64,000 bases of DNA from Acetobacter farinalis (GCF_011516935.1 NZ_WOTF01000007.1:1-64000), one strand, 5' to 3'. Numbered from the stretch's first letter, positions 15,704 to 27,544 are shown. The notes: generated from the letters alone by a model not told the origin. A program made the numbers and translations.

Positions 15704-17497
15704 ATGCCGTCCTCCTCTTCCGACGCGGGTCGTGCCGCGCGGGGGCCAAACCTGTTTGTTGATGTCCTGAAGTTTGTCATGCGCCGCTGGCTGGAATTTC
15801 CCCGCCCGCTGGCGGTGACTCTTGCCGGGGTGATGCTCGCGACCGTGCTGGATGTGCTGATGCCCGTTCTGGCCGGGCGTCTGGTGTCCGATGTGGCGCA
15901 ACCTGCGGCGGATTCCGGCCTGAGTCGTGATGCGCTGTGGATGCTGGCCGGCATGGCGGCCTGCGGTATCGGGAACGTGCTGGGCAAGCGTGCGGCCTAT
16001 CTGGGCATTACGCATCTGAGCACGCGGGTCATGCAGAAAATTGCCGTTCAGGCGTTTGCCCATGTCCAGCGGCTTTCAACGGACTGGCATGCCAACACCT
16101 TCGCAGGCTCCACCGTGCGGCGGCTGACGCGCGGCATGTGGGCGGTGGACATGCTGGATGACACACTCCTGCTGATGCTCATTCCCGAAGTCTGCCTGCT
16201 GCTGCTCACCACGGTGGTTCTGGCATGGCACTGGCTGTTTATGGGGCTGCTGCTGGGCGTGCTTTCCGTGGTGTTTATCACCTGTTCCAGCCTGCTCACG
16301 CTGCGCTACGTGGCCCCCTCCGCCCGGGAGGCCAACCAGTGGGACAGCAAGATGGGGGCTGCTCTTGCGGATTCCATCACCTGCAATGCCGTGGTGAAGG
16401 CTTTTGGTGCGGAAGAGCGGGAAGAAGCGCGGCTGATGCAGGTTGTGTCCGAATGGAAGAAGCAGACCTGCCACACATGGACACGCGGCACCAACAGCGC
16501 GACCATTCAGAACCTGATGGTTACAGCCCTGCGGCTTGTGCTGGCCGGAGCCGCTGTCTGGCTGTGGCTGGGCGGCAAGGCCGGGCCGGGGGATCTGGCT
16601 TATGTTCTGACCATGACCTTTCTGGTGCAGGGCTACCTGCGCGATATTGGCCAGCAGGTGTCCGTTGTGCAGCGCTCCGTGAATGAGATGGAAGAGCTGA
16701 TAGCCCTGTGGCGCACGGAACCGGGCGTGAAAGACCTGCCCGTTGTGCAGCCGTTTGCTATCCGCGAAGGCGAGATCCGGTTCGAGCATGTGTCCTTCCA
16801 GTATCCCGGACAGGCGCGGCCCATTTTTTCCGATCTCACCCTGAGCATTGCACCGGGCAGCCGTGTGGGCTTGGTCGGGCCGTCCGGCTCGGGAAAATCC
16901 ACCTTCACAAAGCTGCTTCAGCGGCTTTATCCGCTGAATGGCGGGCGGATCCTGATTGATGGGGTGGATATCGCCACGGTCAGCCAGTCCCGCCTGCGGT
17001 CGGAAATTGCCATCGTGCAGCAGGAGCCCACGCTGTTTCATCGCAGTCTGGCGGAAAATATTGCCTATGGCCGCCCGGATGCCACGCAGGCGGAAATAGA
17101 AGAAGCCGCCCGGCTGGCGAATGCCTCGGACTTTATCAGCCGCCTGCCGGAAGGCTACAACACGCTGGTGGGGGAACGCGGCGTGAAGCTTTCCGGGGGG
17201 GAACGCCAGCGTGTGGCCATTGCCCGTGCCTTTCTGGCGGATAACCCCATTCTGGTGCTGGATGAGGCAACGGCCAGCCTTGATTCGGAATCCGAATCTC
17301 TGGTGCAGGACGCCATGCAGAGGTTGATGGAAGGCCGCACGGTAATTGTTATTGCGCACCGTCTGGCCACCGTGGTGGATCTGGACCGGATTCTGGTGTT
17401 CGAGCGCGGGCAGGTGGTGGAAGATGCCTCGCATGCCGAACTCGTGCAGAAGCCGGACGGGCTGTACCGCAGGCTGTATGATCTTCAGGCCCTGTAA
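15704..17497 (+). CDS. ABC exporter, fused membrane and ATPase domains
   Basis: A 597-residue type I ABC exporter half-transporter. Residues about 25-320 are the six-helix membrane domain (LAVTLAGVMLATVLDVLMPVLAG, LLLTTVVLAWHWLFMGLLLG and others). About 355-595 are the nucleotide-binding domain: Walker A GPSGSGKST, signature LSGGERQRVAIARA, Walker B ILVLDEATAS and H-loop IVIAHRLATV, all intact. It should act as a homodimer or with a partner. The substrate (lipid, peptide or drug) cannot be read from sequence. The start is the ATG at 15704; the frame extends upstream only through the nth promoter region. Confidence 0.85.
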   Translation: MPSSSSDAGRAARGPNLFVDVLKFVMRRWLEFPRPLAVTLAGVMLATVLDVLMPVLAGRLVSDVAQPAADSGLSRDALWMLAGMAACGIGNVLGKRAAYLGITHLSTRVMQKIAVQAFAHVQRLSTDWHANTFAGSTVRRLTRGMWAVDMLDDTLLLMLIPEVCLLLLTTVVLAWHWLFMGLLLGVLSVVFITCSSLLTLRYVAPSAREANQWDSKMGAALADSITCNAVVKAFGAEEREEARLMQVVSEWKKQTCHTWTRGTNSATIQNLMVTALRLVLAGAAVWLWLGGKAGPGDLAYVLTMTFLVQGYLRDIGQQVSVVQRSVNEMEELIALWRTEPGVKDLPVVQPFAIREGEIRFEHVSFQYPGQARPIFSDLTLSIAPGSRVGLVGPSGSGKSTFTKLLQRLYPLNGGRILIDGVDIATVSQSRLRSEIAIVQQEPTLFHRSLAENIAYGRPDATQAEIEEAARLANASDFISRLPEGYNTLVGERGVKLSGGERQRVAIARAFLADNPILVLDEATASLDSESESLVQDAMQRLMEGRTVIVIAHRLATVVDLDRILVFERGQVVEDASHAELVQKPDGLYRRLYDLQAL

Positions 17498-17509
17498 AGG
17501 CTGAAGGGC

Positions 17510-17572
17510 CACCCCTGAAAATTCTTTTCCGCGGGAGGGAGCTTTTCACGGGGTGTCGGCGTTTCAGGGGTG
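17510..17572. repeat. inverted repeat after the ABC exporter gene
   Basis: CACCCCTGAAA (17510-17520) is the exact inverse complement of TTTCAGGGGTG (17562-17572), with a 41-base spacer rich in G and T. It lies 13 bases after the exporter stop codon. It could fold into a long-loop stem that ends the transcript or be a two-part protein site for the downstream receptor promoter. There is no U-run, so a simple intrinsic terminator is unlikely. Confidence 0.4.
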
Positions 17573-17646
17573 TGCCAGCGCTCGGCTGGCGGTCCTGCTG
17601 TGTTTTTCGCGGCAGGCTCCTGTTGCAGGATCATCACACAGCAGGG

Positions 17647-17680
17647 GTAATACGAATAACTTCGTAATTGCTGGTATTAC
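17647..17680. promoter_or_regulatory. nested inverted repeats upstream of the TonB receptor gene
   Basis: Two nested palindromes lie about 75 bases before the receptor start. The outer arms are GTAATAC (17647-17653) and GTATTAC (17674-17680). The inner, perfect 6-base arms are TACGAA (17651-17656) and TTCGTA (17661-17666). The region is locally AT-rich. This is a reasonable operator candidate for a repressor controlling outer-membrane receptor expression; it does not match the 19-bp Fur consensus as I know it. Confidence 0.4.
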
Positions 17681-17754
17681 ACTCAATCAAAAGTGGCATA
17701 AATAAACACGCAACATGTGTGTTTATTAAGTGTGTGGTTGAGGAGCGTTCTGCT

Positions 17755-20403
17755 GTGCGCAAAGGTTTTTCGTCAGAAACAGTTATCCGGGTTCGTTCAG
17801 CACGGCGAACAATGCCAGAATGCAGGCGGGGGTTTGCATCCGCCCTGCTGGCCGCCACACTTCTGTCCGGCTTTGCCGGAAGCGAGGCCCTTGCGGCGGG
17901 AGCAACGCAGGCAGGCAAGGCTGCCAGACATGCTACCACACGCGCGGCACAGCATAAGGCCACGCATGGGGGTGCCCGGACCTATGCTGCGCCGCAGGCG
18001 CGCAGTGTGCGCGCCACGGCCTCTCCCGCGGCCTCTTCCAGCCTTACCCCGCAGCAGGTTCAGTCTTTCCGCAGGGATGCGGCCCCCGCCGCTGTTGCGG
18101 CGGAAGGTGAGGAATCCGTGATTGTCACCGGCACGCGTGAAACAGGCCGGAAAGCGCGGGAAAGCCTTTCCCCCATTGATGTCGTGTCTGCCAAGCAGCT
18201 CAGCCAGACCGGCCAGCCCAACCTGCGGGAAGCCCTGGCCCAGCTTCTGCCCTCCCTCACCATGCCAACCGGCGGGTTTGACAGTGGCGCGCTGACAGAC
18301 TCCATCAGCCTGCGTGGCCTGAACCCGAATGAAACACTGGTGCTGGTGGACGGAAAGCGCCGCCATACCACAGCCAATATCTATGCCGACCCCGGCCCGC
18401 AGCAGGGCTCCACGGCGGTTGATATTGACATGATCCCCATGGCCGCCATTGACCATGTGGAAGTGCTGCGTGATGGCGCGTCCGCCCAGTACGGGTCAGA
18501 CGCCGTGGCCGGGGTGGTGAATATCATCCTCAAAAAGCAGGACCACGGATTTCATGCGGAATCCATTTCCGGCATTACCGCCGCCAAGGATGGCTTCCAG
18601 CAGGGCGTGTATCTGGATGGCGGGGCAAGGCTCGGCGAACGCGGCTTTGTGCATGTGAGCGGGGATTTCTATCATACCGATCACACCTACCGCAGCGCCC
18701 CGGATGCCCGGACCGGCCAGAAGGACAATAACGTGCTGGGCCAGCCCGAGCAGACGCGTGAAAGCGTTGCCATCAAGGCCGGGTATGACCTGACAGACAG
18801 CATTCAGCTTTACGGCACGGGTACCTATGCGCACCGGCATGCGGAGTCCTATCAGAACTATCGTCTGGCCAGCTCTCTGGCGAAATATCCCGGTTATGCC
18901 GCCATTTATCCGTGGGGCTATTCCCCGCTGGAAACCAATGAAGAAAATGATTTCGAGCTGACAGCAGGGGTCAAGGGAAAACTGGCTGGCTGGAACTGGG
19001 ATCTTTCTTCAGTCTATGGCCGGGATTTTGATGATATCGGTCTGATTAATTCCGCCAATCTGGCGCTGGAGAAAAACACCGGTCGTACGCGTACACATTT
19101 TGATGTGCAGGGCTTTAACAATTCGCAGTGGAGCAACAGTCTCGATCTTTCGCGCAAGTTCCACTTCTCCGGCTGGCCGCATGACATCAACGTGGCCGGA
19201 GGAACCTCCTACCGGTATGAAAGCTATTCCATCGGCACCGGAGATGCCGCGTCTCTGTATGGCAGCGGGTCTGACGCCATGGCAGGCACCAACCCCGGCA
19301 ATGCGGGCAATTTCAGCCGGGATGTCGTGTCTGGCTATGTCGATGTTGCAACCTCTCTGACACGCCACTGGCAGGTCGATCTTGCAGGCCGGTACGAGCA
19401 CTATACAGATGTGGGTGATACCGAAACCGGCAAGATCGCCACACGCTATGAGGTTTCTCCGCGTCTTGCGTTCCGCGCAACGATCTCGACCGGTTTCCAT
19501 GCTCCCACGCTGGCGCAGGAGCATTACAGCGCACTGGCTATCTCCCCCACGGCCGCGCGTGGCCTGATTGCCGTGAACTCTCCGGGCGCGCTGGCCAATG
19601 GTTCCTCTCCGCTCAAGCCGGAGCGTTCCACCAATGCCAGCGGCGGAATTGTCATGGAGCCGTTCCGCAAATTGCATGTGACAGTCGATGTTTATCAGAT
19701 CAACCTGCGTGATCAGATCATGCCGGGCGGGCAGGTTTATGGTGCGCAGGCGGCGTCAGCCCTCACCATGAACGGCTTTGCCCTGCCGAGTGATGTGAAT
19801 ACATGGAGCCCGGCTTCTCTCTCCACCCACTGGTTTGCCAATGTGGCCAGCACTCGCACGCAGGGGCTGGACCTGACAGCAACCTACCCCACACAACTGG
19901 GCACTATCGGGCGGATCGACTGGGATGTCGCCATCAACCTCAACCGCACGCGCCTGACCCATCAGGGGACAGATGCGCAGGGAAATCCGCTGATGAATGC
20001 GCAGAGTATTGCGTATCTCACCACGGCTTATCCGCGCAGCAAGATGATTTTTGGCGGGCGTTTCACAAGCGGGAAATGGACAGTCGGGGTGCATGAAATC
20101 CGGTATGGCCAGACAACCTCCCAGCTCACTTATTACGGGGGTGCGGGCAACACCAGCTCCCTGTCCAGCACGGTGTTCAGAGAGTTCCATAACACACCGA
20201 AATTTATCACGAATCTGGAAGTGACATACCGCGTGCACCCCAGACTGGCGCTGACACTGGGTGGCAACAACATGTTTGATGCCCGCCCCAGCCGCGTGCC
20301 GGACAACAACCGCTATCTTGGCGCACCGCAATACTACATGAGCACATCCCAGCTTGGCATGAATGGCGGGTTCTATTACCTGCGGGGTGATCTCAGCTTC
20401 TAA
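17755..20403 (+). CDS. TonB-dependent outer-membrane receptor
   Basis: An outer-membrane receptor of about 880 residues. After a signal peptide (FASALLAATLLSGFAGSEALAA) and a His/Ala-rich linker comes a TonB-box-like EESVIVTGTRE, a plug domain (SPIDVVSAKQL..., LRGLNPNETLVLVDGKRRH, DHVEVLRDGASAQYGSDAVAGVVNIILK) and a 22-strand barrel ending in Phe (YLRGDLSF). It should import a ligand such as a siderophore, cofactor or sugar using TonB energy; the ligand is unknown. The start is taken as GTG at 17755, which has GAGGAG nine bases ahead; an ATG at 17812 directly before the signal core is the alternative. No partner transport gene is adjacent. Confidence 0.88.
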   Translation: MRKGFSSETVIRVRSARRTMPECRRGFASALLAATLLSGFAGSEALAAGATQAGKAARHATTRAAQHKATHGGARTYAAPQARSVRATASPAASSSLTPQQVQSFRRDAAPAAVAAEGEESVIVTGTRETGRKARESLSPIDVVSAKQLSQTGQPNLREALAQLLPSLTMPTGGFDSGALTDSISLRGLNPNETLVLVDGKRRHTTANIYADPGPQQGSTAVDIDMIPMAAIDHVEVLRDGASAQYGSDAVAGVVNIILKKQDHGFHAESISGITAAKDGFQQGVYLDGGARLGERGFVHVSGDFYHTDHTYRSAPDARTGQKDNNVLGQPEQTRESVAIKAGYDLTDSIQLYGTGTYAHRHAESYQNYRLASSLAKYPGYAAIYPWGYSPLETNEENDFELTAGVKGKLAGWNWDLSSVYGRDFDDIGLINSANLALEKNTGRTRTHFDVQGFNNSQWSNSLDLSRKFHFSGWPHDINVAGGTSYRYESYSIGTGDAASLYGSGSDAMAGTNPGNAGNFSRDVVSGYVDVATSLTRHWQVDLAGRYEHYTDVGDTETGKIATRYEVSPRLAFRATISTGFHAPTLAQEHYSALAISPTAARGLIAVNSPGALANGSSPLKPERSTNASGGIVMEPFRKLHVTVDVYQINLRDQIMPGGQVYGAQAASALTMNGFALPSDVNTWSPASLSTHWFANVASTRTQGLDLTATYPTQLGTIGRIDWDVAINLNRTRLTHQGTDAQGNPLMNAQSIAYLTTAYPRSKMIFGGRFTSGKWTVGVHEIRYGQTTSQLTYYGGAGNTSSLSSTVFREFHNTPKFITNLEVTYRVHPRLALTLGGNNMFDARPSRVPDNNRYLGAPQYYMSTSQLGMNGGFYYLRGDLSF

Positions 20404-20588
20404 GAAAGCGTAGCGCGACTTTTTAGAATGATCTGCTTTTGGTTGTGATATTTGGCCATGGTCCATGCGTTTTTCGTTTCTGGAGAACGCATGGATAAAG
20501 GCCCGGAACGGGTGTCTGGTCTATCTGACGGTTTTGGAAATCAGGCTGGGTCAGTCAGCATGTTTTCCTTTTTCTTGGTTTAAGAAAA

Positions 20589-20634
20589 AACGCCTGTGCG
20601 CACTGGATTTTCCAGTCTGCACAGGCGTTTTTTT
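20589..20634. terminator. bidirectional intrinsic terminator
   Basis: A stem with arms CGCCTGTGC... and ...GCACAGGCG plus inner CACTGG/CCAGT pairing is flanked by A6 on the left and T7 on the right. It lies between the convergent TonB receptor and dihydroxyacetone kinase genes and can serve both. Confidence 0.85.
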
Positions 20635-20672
20635 GTTCTGGCAAGGGAGGCCCTTCCTTGCAGCAGGCAGGG

Positions 20673-22319
20673 TCAGATTTTGCGGGCGAGGGCCTCGAAC
20701 ACGCAGGCAACGGCTTCCGCGCCGGGGTCCGGCACGTTGGCCAGTTTGGCTTCCGGCACGTAGGAGGCGCGGCCCGCGTTTGCGCGGGTCATGTGTTTTG
20801 TGGCGTCTGCGCCAGCACGGGCGGCCTGTGCGGCGTCCGCCAGAGAGCCTCCGTCCGCCAGAACCGTCAAGGCCGGTTGCAGGGCATCAATCATGGTGCG
20901 GTCACCCGGTTTGGCTCCGCCATGCTGCTGCACGGCGTTCAGCCCTTCCAGCAGAGCCTTCTGCCATGGGCCTGTGCTGCGCCCTGCGGCAGAGAACAGG
21001 ATGGAGAGCAGAACACCGCTGGACCCCCCGGCATGGCGCGCCAGAACTGCCCCGATCGTGGAGAGCAGCGGCAGAGGCTCGGCCAGAGGCAAGCGGTCTA
21101 TCGTTTTCAGAATTTCCTGAGCGCCCTCTGCAAAGGTAGACCCGGCATCACCATCGCCAATCTGGGCATCCAGCGCATTCAGCGCGTCCTTGTTCTTGAT
21201 CAGGGTTTCTGCGGCCAGCCGGATGGCAGCTTCGACCTTGGGGGAAGAGGAGGGCGGGAAGCGGAAAGTTTTCGGCAGTTCCGGCAGGGGGCGCACGGCG
21301 GGCGCTCCGAACGGGGCGGAACCCGGCCACGCCCAGGCTTCCACCGGTGCGTTCAGGGCTGTGCGGATGTCCTCATTCAGCGGGATGGCTGTCAGGGAAA
21401 AGCCATTCATATCCAGCGCTGTCATCATGGGGGCCGGGCCGATAATCAGATCAACCTGTTTGGCCAGATCGGTTTTGGCAAAGGATGTGAGCAGCAGTGT
21501 CATTTCAATGGGCGGTACGGCGCCCAGCATGTTCAGCAGCAGGCCGTAGCGCTCATGCTGGCCCGGTGGGTTTTTGGCCGGCAGGGCTTTGGAGAGGGTG
21601 TCAGCGGCCAGCGCCATCAGCGTATCAGCGTCAGCCAGTGCAATCTGCTGTGCGCCGGGCTCACCATGGATGCCCAGCCCGAGTTCCGCCTGGTCAGCCG
21701 CCAGACGGCTGGTGTGGGCGGGGTCATAAGCGTTGCAGTCGCTCAGGGAAAGGCCAAGGGAGGAAATGCGCGCGGCGGCAGCGCGGGCGCGTTCTGCCAC
21801 ACGGGCCAGAGGCTCGCCTTGCCGGGCCGCATGGCCGGCAATTTTATGCACCAGAAGAGTGCCCGCCAGACCACGGGCAAAGTGATTATCAGGCAGGGCA
21901 ATATCATCCCCCACCACCACGGTTTCCACCTGATACCCCATACCCCGCGCCTGCTCGGCCGCCAGAGCGAAGTTCAGCCGGTCTCCCGTATAGCTTTTGA
22001 TCACCAGCAGGCAGCCTGCCTTGCCGGTAACAGCCAGAATCCCTGCCAGAACAGCATCCACACTGGGAGAGGCGAAAACAGACCCGCAGATGGCGGCATC
22101 CAGCATCCCCGCCCCCACAAACCCCGCATGGGTGGGTTCATGCCCGGCCCCGCCGCCGGAAATAATCGCCACATGCTCCGGATTCCGCTCTTTTCGTATC
22201 ACAACGCGGATGTCCGGATAGCCATCCAGTCGGCAGAGATGCTGGCCCATGGAGGAGCGGAGCAGACCATCCAGAGAGTCGCCTACAAGTGTTTCGCGAG
22301 TGTTGAAAAAGCGCTTCAT
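20673..22319 (-). CDS. dihydroxyacetone kinase, fused DhaK-DhaL
   Basis: A 548-residue ATP-dependent kinase that phosphorylates dihydroxyacetone to DHAP. The N-terminal DhaK domain (to about residue 320) has GGGAGHEPTHAGFVG and the HGEPG motif whose His binds substrate covalently. The C-terminal DhaL domain (about 345-548) has the Mg-ATP loop DAQIGDGDAGSTF. The fused layout means it uses ATP rather than the PTS. The start at MKRFFNTRET has a GGGAG ribosome site; an earlier in-frame start at 22352 lacks one. Acetic acid bacteria make dihydroxyacetone by glycerol oxidation, so this enzyme fits its re-assimilation. Confidence 0.92.
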   Translation of the reverse strand: MKRFFNTRETLVGDSLDGLLRSSMGQHLCRLDGYPDIRVVIRKERNPEHVAIISGGGAGHEPTHAGFVGAGMLDAAICGSVFASPSVDAVLAGILAVTGKAGCLLVIKSYTGDRLNFALAAEQARGMGYQVETVVVGDDIALPDNHFARGLAGTLLVHKIAGHAARQGEPLARVAERARAAAARISSLGLSLSDCNAYDPAHTSRLAADQAELGLGIHGEPGAQQIALADADTLMALAADTLSKALPAKNPPGQHERYGLLLNMLGAVPPIEMTLLLTSFAKTDLAKQVDLIIGPAPMMTALDMNGFSLTAIPLNEDIRTALNAPVEAWAWPGSAPFGAPAVRPLPELPKTFRFPPSSSPKVEAAIRLAAETLIKNKDALNALDAQIGDGDAGSTFAEGAQEILKTIDRLPLAEPLPLLSTIGAVLARHAGGSSGVLLSILFSAAGRSTGPWQKALLEGLNAVQQHGGAKPGDRTMIDALQPALTVLADGGSLADAAQAARAGADATKHMTRANAGRASYVPEAKLANVPDPGAEAVACVFEALARKI

Positions 22320-22879
22320 GGATAATCTGCTCCCTCGTTGTGCTGAGTACAAGAGAGTTCAGACTAGTCCGGTTCCCCACGCATGTGGAATGGGGGGGAC
22401 AGGCCGTGGCTATCAAATCAGGCCATCCGGCCCCGTGCGTCGGGGGTAAAACCCTGTGCCCGGGCAAGCCAAAACTGCGGGCTTTATGCGTTTTATGGCA
22501 GGATTATCCGGAAAGGCAGGGAGGCAGGGGTGTCCCGGTTTGTCCCGCTGCCATGAGAGGCCATCAAATGTTTGTTATTTCCAGACTCACCGTGCCGCAT
22601 CGCCAGTTGATGCCCGTGTTGAGGTCTGTGTGCCGTGGTCCCTGTGCCGGGTGTGTCAGGCCCCCTGATGTCAGCCGCTCTCGCTGCGGTGCGGTGTCGG
22701 AAGCCTGAAGAGGCGAGAATGGGTCTAAGAGCGCCCGTTTCCGACTGTAATGAGAGGGGTTGGTGTAAACGGATAAAGAACTAAAAATAATCGGTGTTTT
22801 TTAGAAAATATGGTCTGCGGAGTTACTGAAGTCCGCGGTCTCTCCCCTCTGCATCTGGTGCAGAGGGGATAGGAGGGGC
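22320..22879. other. intergenic region between dhaKL and thiC
   Basis: About 560 bases without a convincing gene. Near its right end, 22845-22870 holds a strong stem (CCCCTCTGCA / TGCAGAGGGG) 10 bases after the thiC stop; on the thiC strand it lacks a U-run, so it may be a 3' protective hairpin or factor-assisted stop. A locally AT-rich patch at 22,770-22,820 is present. The left part should hold the dhaKL promoter. The short frames here have no ribosome site or recognisable product. Confidence 0.4.
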
Positions 22880-24979
<2,100 letters not shown>

Positions 24980-25208
24980 CTCTTTGTGGCCCCGAGCAGA
25001 TAGCGTTCCGGAGTGGTCTGTCAAGAAAAATCCGGATGAGGTGAGGAGATGTCCCGGGAACCCCCATCACATTGTGGTGTTACGAAGGGGTCTGTTCAGC
25101 AGGCGGAACGACACGAAAACAGGCGCATTGGAAATGTCTGGTCCGCCGGGAGTAAGAAAGGGGTTCATTCACCGTGCACTTGTTGCAAGGGGGTGGTATT
25201 AAAAAATC

Positions 25209-26657
25209 ATGAAGTTAGATAACAGGAAGACTAAAAGTATAATATATCGTGTCAAAATATCTCAAAATGCGCATCTTGTCTTATGGTTGGCATCTCTTGT
25301 TTCGGCAATATGTGGCGGACTTTACGGGTATGACACGGGTATTATTTCTGGAACTCTCCTTCTTATTACTAAAGATTTGCACCTGACATCAGGGCAGGAA
25401 GAGCTTGTGACGTCTGCCATCCTTGTTGGGGCGGTTGTGGGGGCTTTGTGTATCTCCTGGCTTTCTGAACGCTTCGGGCGGCGGATGTCGGTTATGGTTG
25501 TCACGGCGGTGTTTGTGGTGGGCGCGGTGGCCTGTTCCCGCGCGCCAGATGTGACATCTCTGGTTATTGCCCGTGTTTTTCTGGGTCTTGCCGTTGGGGG
25601 TGCCACGCAGGTGGTGCCAACTTATATTTCCGAACTTGCGCCAGCCAGCAAGCGCGGCAATCTGGTGACCATGTTTAACGTTGCGATTGGTGTGGGGATT
25701 TTTCTGGCCAATCTTGTTGGCTTTGTGATGCGGGATGCCTGGGGTTGGCGTCCGATGATTTCTGTTGCGGCAATTCCGGCGGCATTTGTTTTTGTCTGCA
25801 TGTTCTTCCTGCCGAAAAGCCCGCGCTGGACGGCAGACAATGAAGGATTGACCTCTGCGGTGGAGCAGCTTGGTCGTGTTCGGAGTTCTCACAAGACCAT
25901 TCACCGGGAAATTCGGGAAATTCAAAAAAACGCGTCCGACATGGATGAAACTGAACGCGGCTGGAAAGGTCTGATGCTGCCGTGGGCTCGTCCGGCGGTT
26001 GTCGCGGCGTTGGGGATTGCCTTTTTCACGCAGGCGGGTGGCCTGGAGATGATGATCTATTATGCCCCCACCTTCCTGTCAGACGCAGGGTTTGGCAATT
26101 CCTCCGCCTTGCTGGCCAGTCTGGGGATTGCCATCGTCTATCTCATCATGACGTTGCTGGGCTGCATTTTTGTAGACCGGATCGGCCGCCGCCGCCTGAT
26201 TCTCATCATGGGGCCGGGGTCTGTCATCAGCCTGCTCGGGCTGGGGGTCATGTTCGCGCTTCATCCCGACAAGGGCAGTGTGGGGAGCTGGGCAATTATC
26301 GCGTTCATGCTTCTGTTCATGATGTTCAACGCGGGCGGTATTCAGGTTGTGGGCTGGCTGCTGGGGGCTGAACTGTTCCCGCTGCCCATGCGGGCCGCTG
26401 CAACCAGCCTGCATGCTGCCGTGCTGTGGGGGGCCGATCTTCTTGTCACCTCTACGGCACTGACACTGGTGCAGCTTGTCACACTGGGCGGCACCATGTG
26501 GATTTATGCAGGGGTTAATCTGGCTTCCGTGATTTTTGTCTACTTCCTTGTGCCGGAAACAGCCGGGGCCTCACTGGAAGATATCGAAGCCGCTCTGCGG
26601 CGGGGCGAGTTCCGGCCGCGCCGGGGGGAGGATCCGCGCATCCGCTCCTCGCACTAA
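25209..26657 (+). CDS. sugar-porter family MFS transporter
   Basis: A 482-residue permease with 12 predicted helices. Family signatures are the N-terminal GGLYGYDTGIISG, SERFGRR after TM2, a PKSPRW segment after TM6, DRIGRRRL after TM8 and the C-terminal VPETAG. It probably catalyses proton-coupled or facilitated uptake of a hexose, pentose or polyol across the inner membrane; the substrate is not readable. The N-terminal 20 residues are coded by AT-rich DNA and the ribosome site at the ATG is weak, so a slightly later start is possible. It converges with the SDR gene across a shared terminator. Confidence 0.88.
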   Translation: MKLDNRKTKSIIYRVKISQNAHLVLWLASLVSAICGGLYGYDTGIISGTLLLITKDLHLTSGQEELVTSAILVGAVVGALCISWLSERFGRRMSVMVVTAVFVVGAVACSRAPDVTSLVIARVFLGLAVGGATQVVPTYISELAPASKRGNLVTMFNVAIGVGIFLANLVGFVMRDAWGWRPMISVAAIPAAFVFVCMFFLPKSPRWTADNEGLTSAVEQLGRVRSSHKTIHREIREIQKNASDMDETERGWKGLMLPWARPAVVAALGIAFFTQAGGLEMMIYYAPTFLSDAGFGNSSALLASLGIAIVYLIMTLLGCIFVDRIGRRRLILIMGPGSVISLLGLGVMFALHPDKGSVGSWAIIAFMLLFMMFNAGGIQVVGWLLGAELFPLPMRAAATSLHAAVLWGADLLVTSTALTLVQLVTLGGTMWIYAGVNLASVIFVYFLVPETAGASLEDIEAALRRGEFRPRRGEDPRIRSSH

Positions 26658-26717
26658 AGAGGAAAGCAGGGGGATGTTCCCTCTGCCTGATCCCGGTTTT
26701 GCGGTGAAAAGTGAAAA

Positions 26718-26741
26718 GAAAGGCTCCTGCGGGAGCCTTTC
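26718..26741. terminator. bidirectional intrinsic terminator
   Basis: A perfect 10-bp stem GAAAGGCTCC / GGAGCCTTTC with a 4-base loop. On the minus strand it is followed by TTTTC, and it lies between the convergent MFS and SDR genes. Confidence 0.75.
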
Positions 26742-26752
26742 CTGTTGTGGTT

Positions 26753-27544
26753 TCAGCGGAAAACCAGCCCGCCATCAATCATGACGGATTGGCCTGTCAT
26801 GTAATCAGCATCCGCGCTGGCCAGATAGGAGACAAAGCCTGCCACATCGTCCGGTGTTTCAACCCGGCCAAGAGCAATGCCATCGACATACTTCTTGTAG
26901 GTCTCACCAATGGCGGCCCCGGTTTCTTCCGCCATGCGGCGGTCAATATCTGTCCACATCGCGGTGCCCACCACGCCGGGGCAATAGGCGTTGACGGTAA
27001 TGCCGGAGGAGGCAAGCTCCTTGGCGGCGGCCTGTGTCAGGGCGCGGACAGCGAATTTTGTGGCGGAATAAATGCCCAGAAGCGGGTAGCTCTCATGCCC
27101 CGCAATGGAGCAGGCATTGATGATTTTGCCCCGACTCTTCTGTGCCTGAAAGGTTTTGGCAGCGGCCTGAATGCCCCAGAGGGTGCCCTGCACATTGATA
27201 CGGAAAATGGTCTCCACATCCGCCGGGGTGGCCTCCAGAATGGAGCCGACCTGTGCGATGCCGGCATTATTGACCATAATATCAACCGCCCCGAGAGCCG
27301 CTCCGGCCTCCTTCAGGACGGAAAAGACCTGTTCCCGGTTACTGACATCCGCAGTGAGGGGAAGTGCGACGCCCCCCAGCGCGCCAATTTCGGCGGCCAC
27401 AGCGGCCAGCTTGTCCTTGTTGAGGTCTGTCAGCACGACAGCCGCGCCATCGCGTGCCAGACGCAGGGCAATTCCGCGCCCGATCCCTTGGGCGGCCCCG
27501 GTGACAATGGCGGTTTTTCCCGCCAGTTTTCCTGAAAGAGACAT
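26753..27544 (-). CDS. SDR oxidoreductase, probable acetoin/2,3-butanediol dehydrogenase
   Basis: A 263-residue classical short-chain dehydrogenase. It has the cofactor motif TGAAQGIGRG, VLTDLNKDKL after strand 2 (acidic, suggesting NAD(H)), NNAGI, catalytic Ser in NACSIAGHE, YSATK and the stretch TVNAYCPGVVGTAMWTDID. The sequence is close in style to the BudC/ButA diacetyl/acetoin reductases and meso-2,3-butanediol dehydrogenases, which interconvert diacetyl, acetoin and 2,3-butanediol. The exact substrate and stereochemistry are inferred. It stands alone and faces the sugar-porter gene. Confidence 0.82.
   Translation of the reverse strand: MSLSGKLAGKTAIVTGAAQGIGRGIALRLARDGAAVVLTDLNKDKLAAVAAEIGALGGVALPLTADVSNREQVFSVLKEAGAALGAVDIMVNNAGIAQVGSILEATPADVETIFRINVQGTLWGIQAAAKTFQAQKSRGKIINACSIAGHESYPLLGIYSATKFAVRALTQAAAKELASSGITVNAYCPGVVGTAMWTDIDRRMAEETGAAIGETYKKYVDGIALGRVETPDDVAGFVSYLASADADYMTGQSVMIDGGLVFR

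Noticed and set aside
17656-17666. ATAACTTCGTA, identical to part of a loxP arm
   Set aside because: Only 11 bases match and the loxP spacer and second arm are absent. It is half of a local palindrome; no Cre-type site is present.
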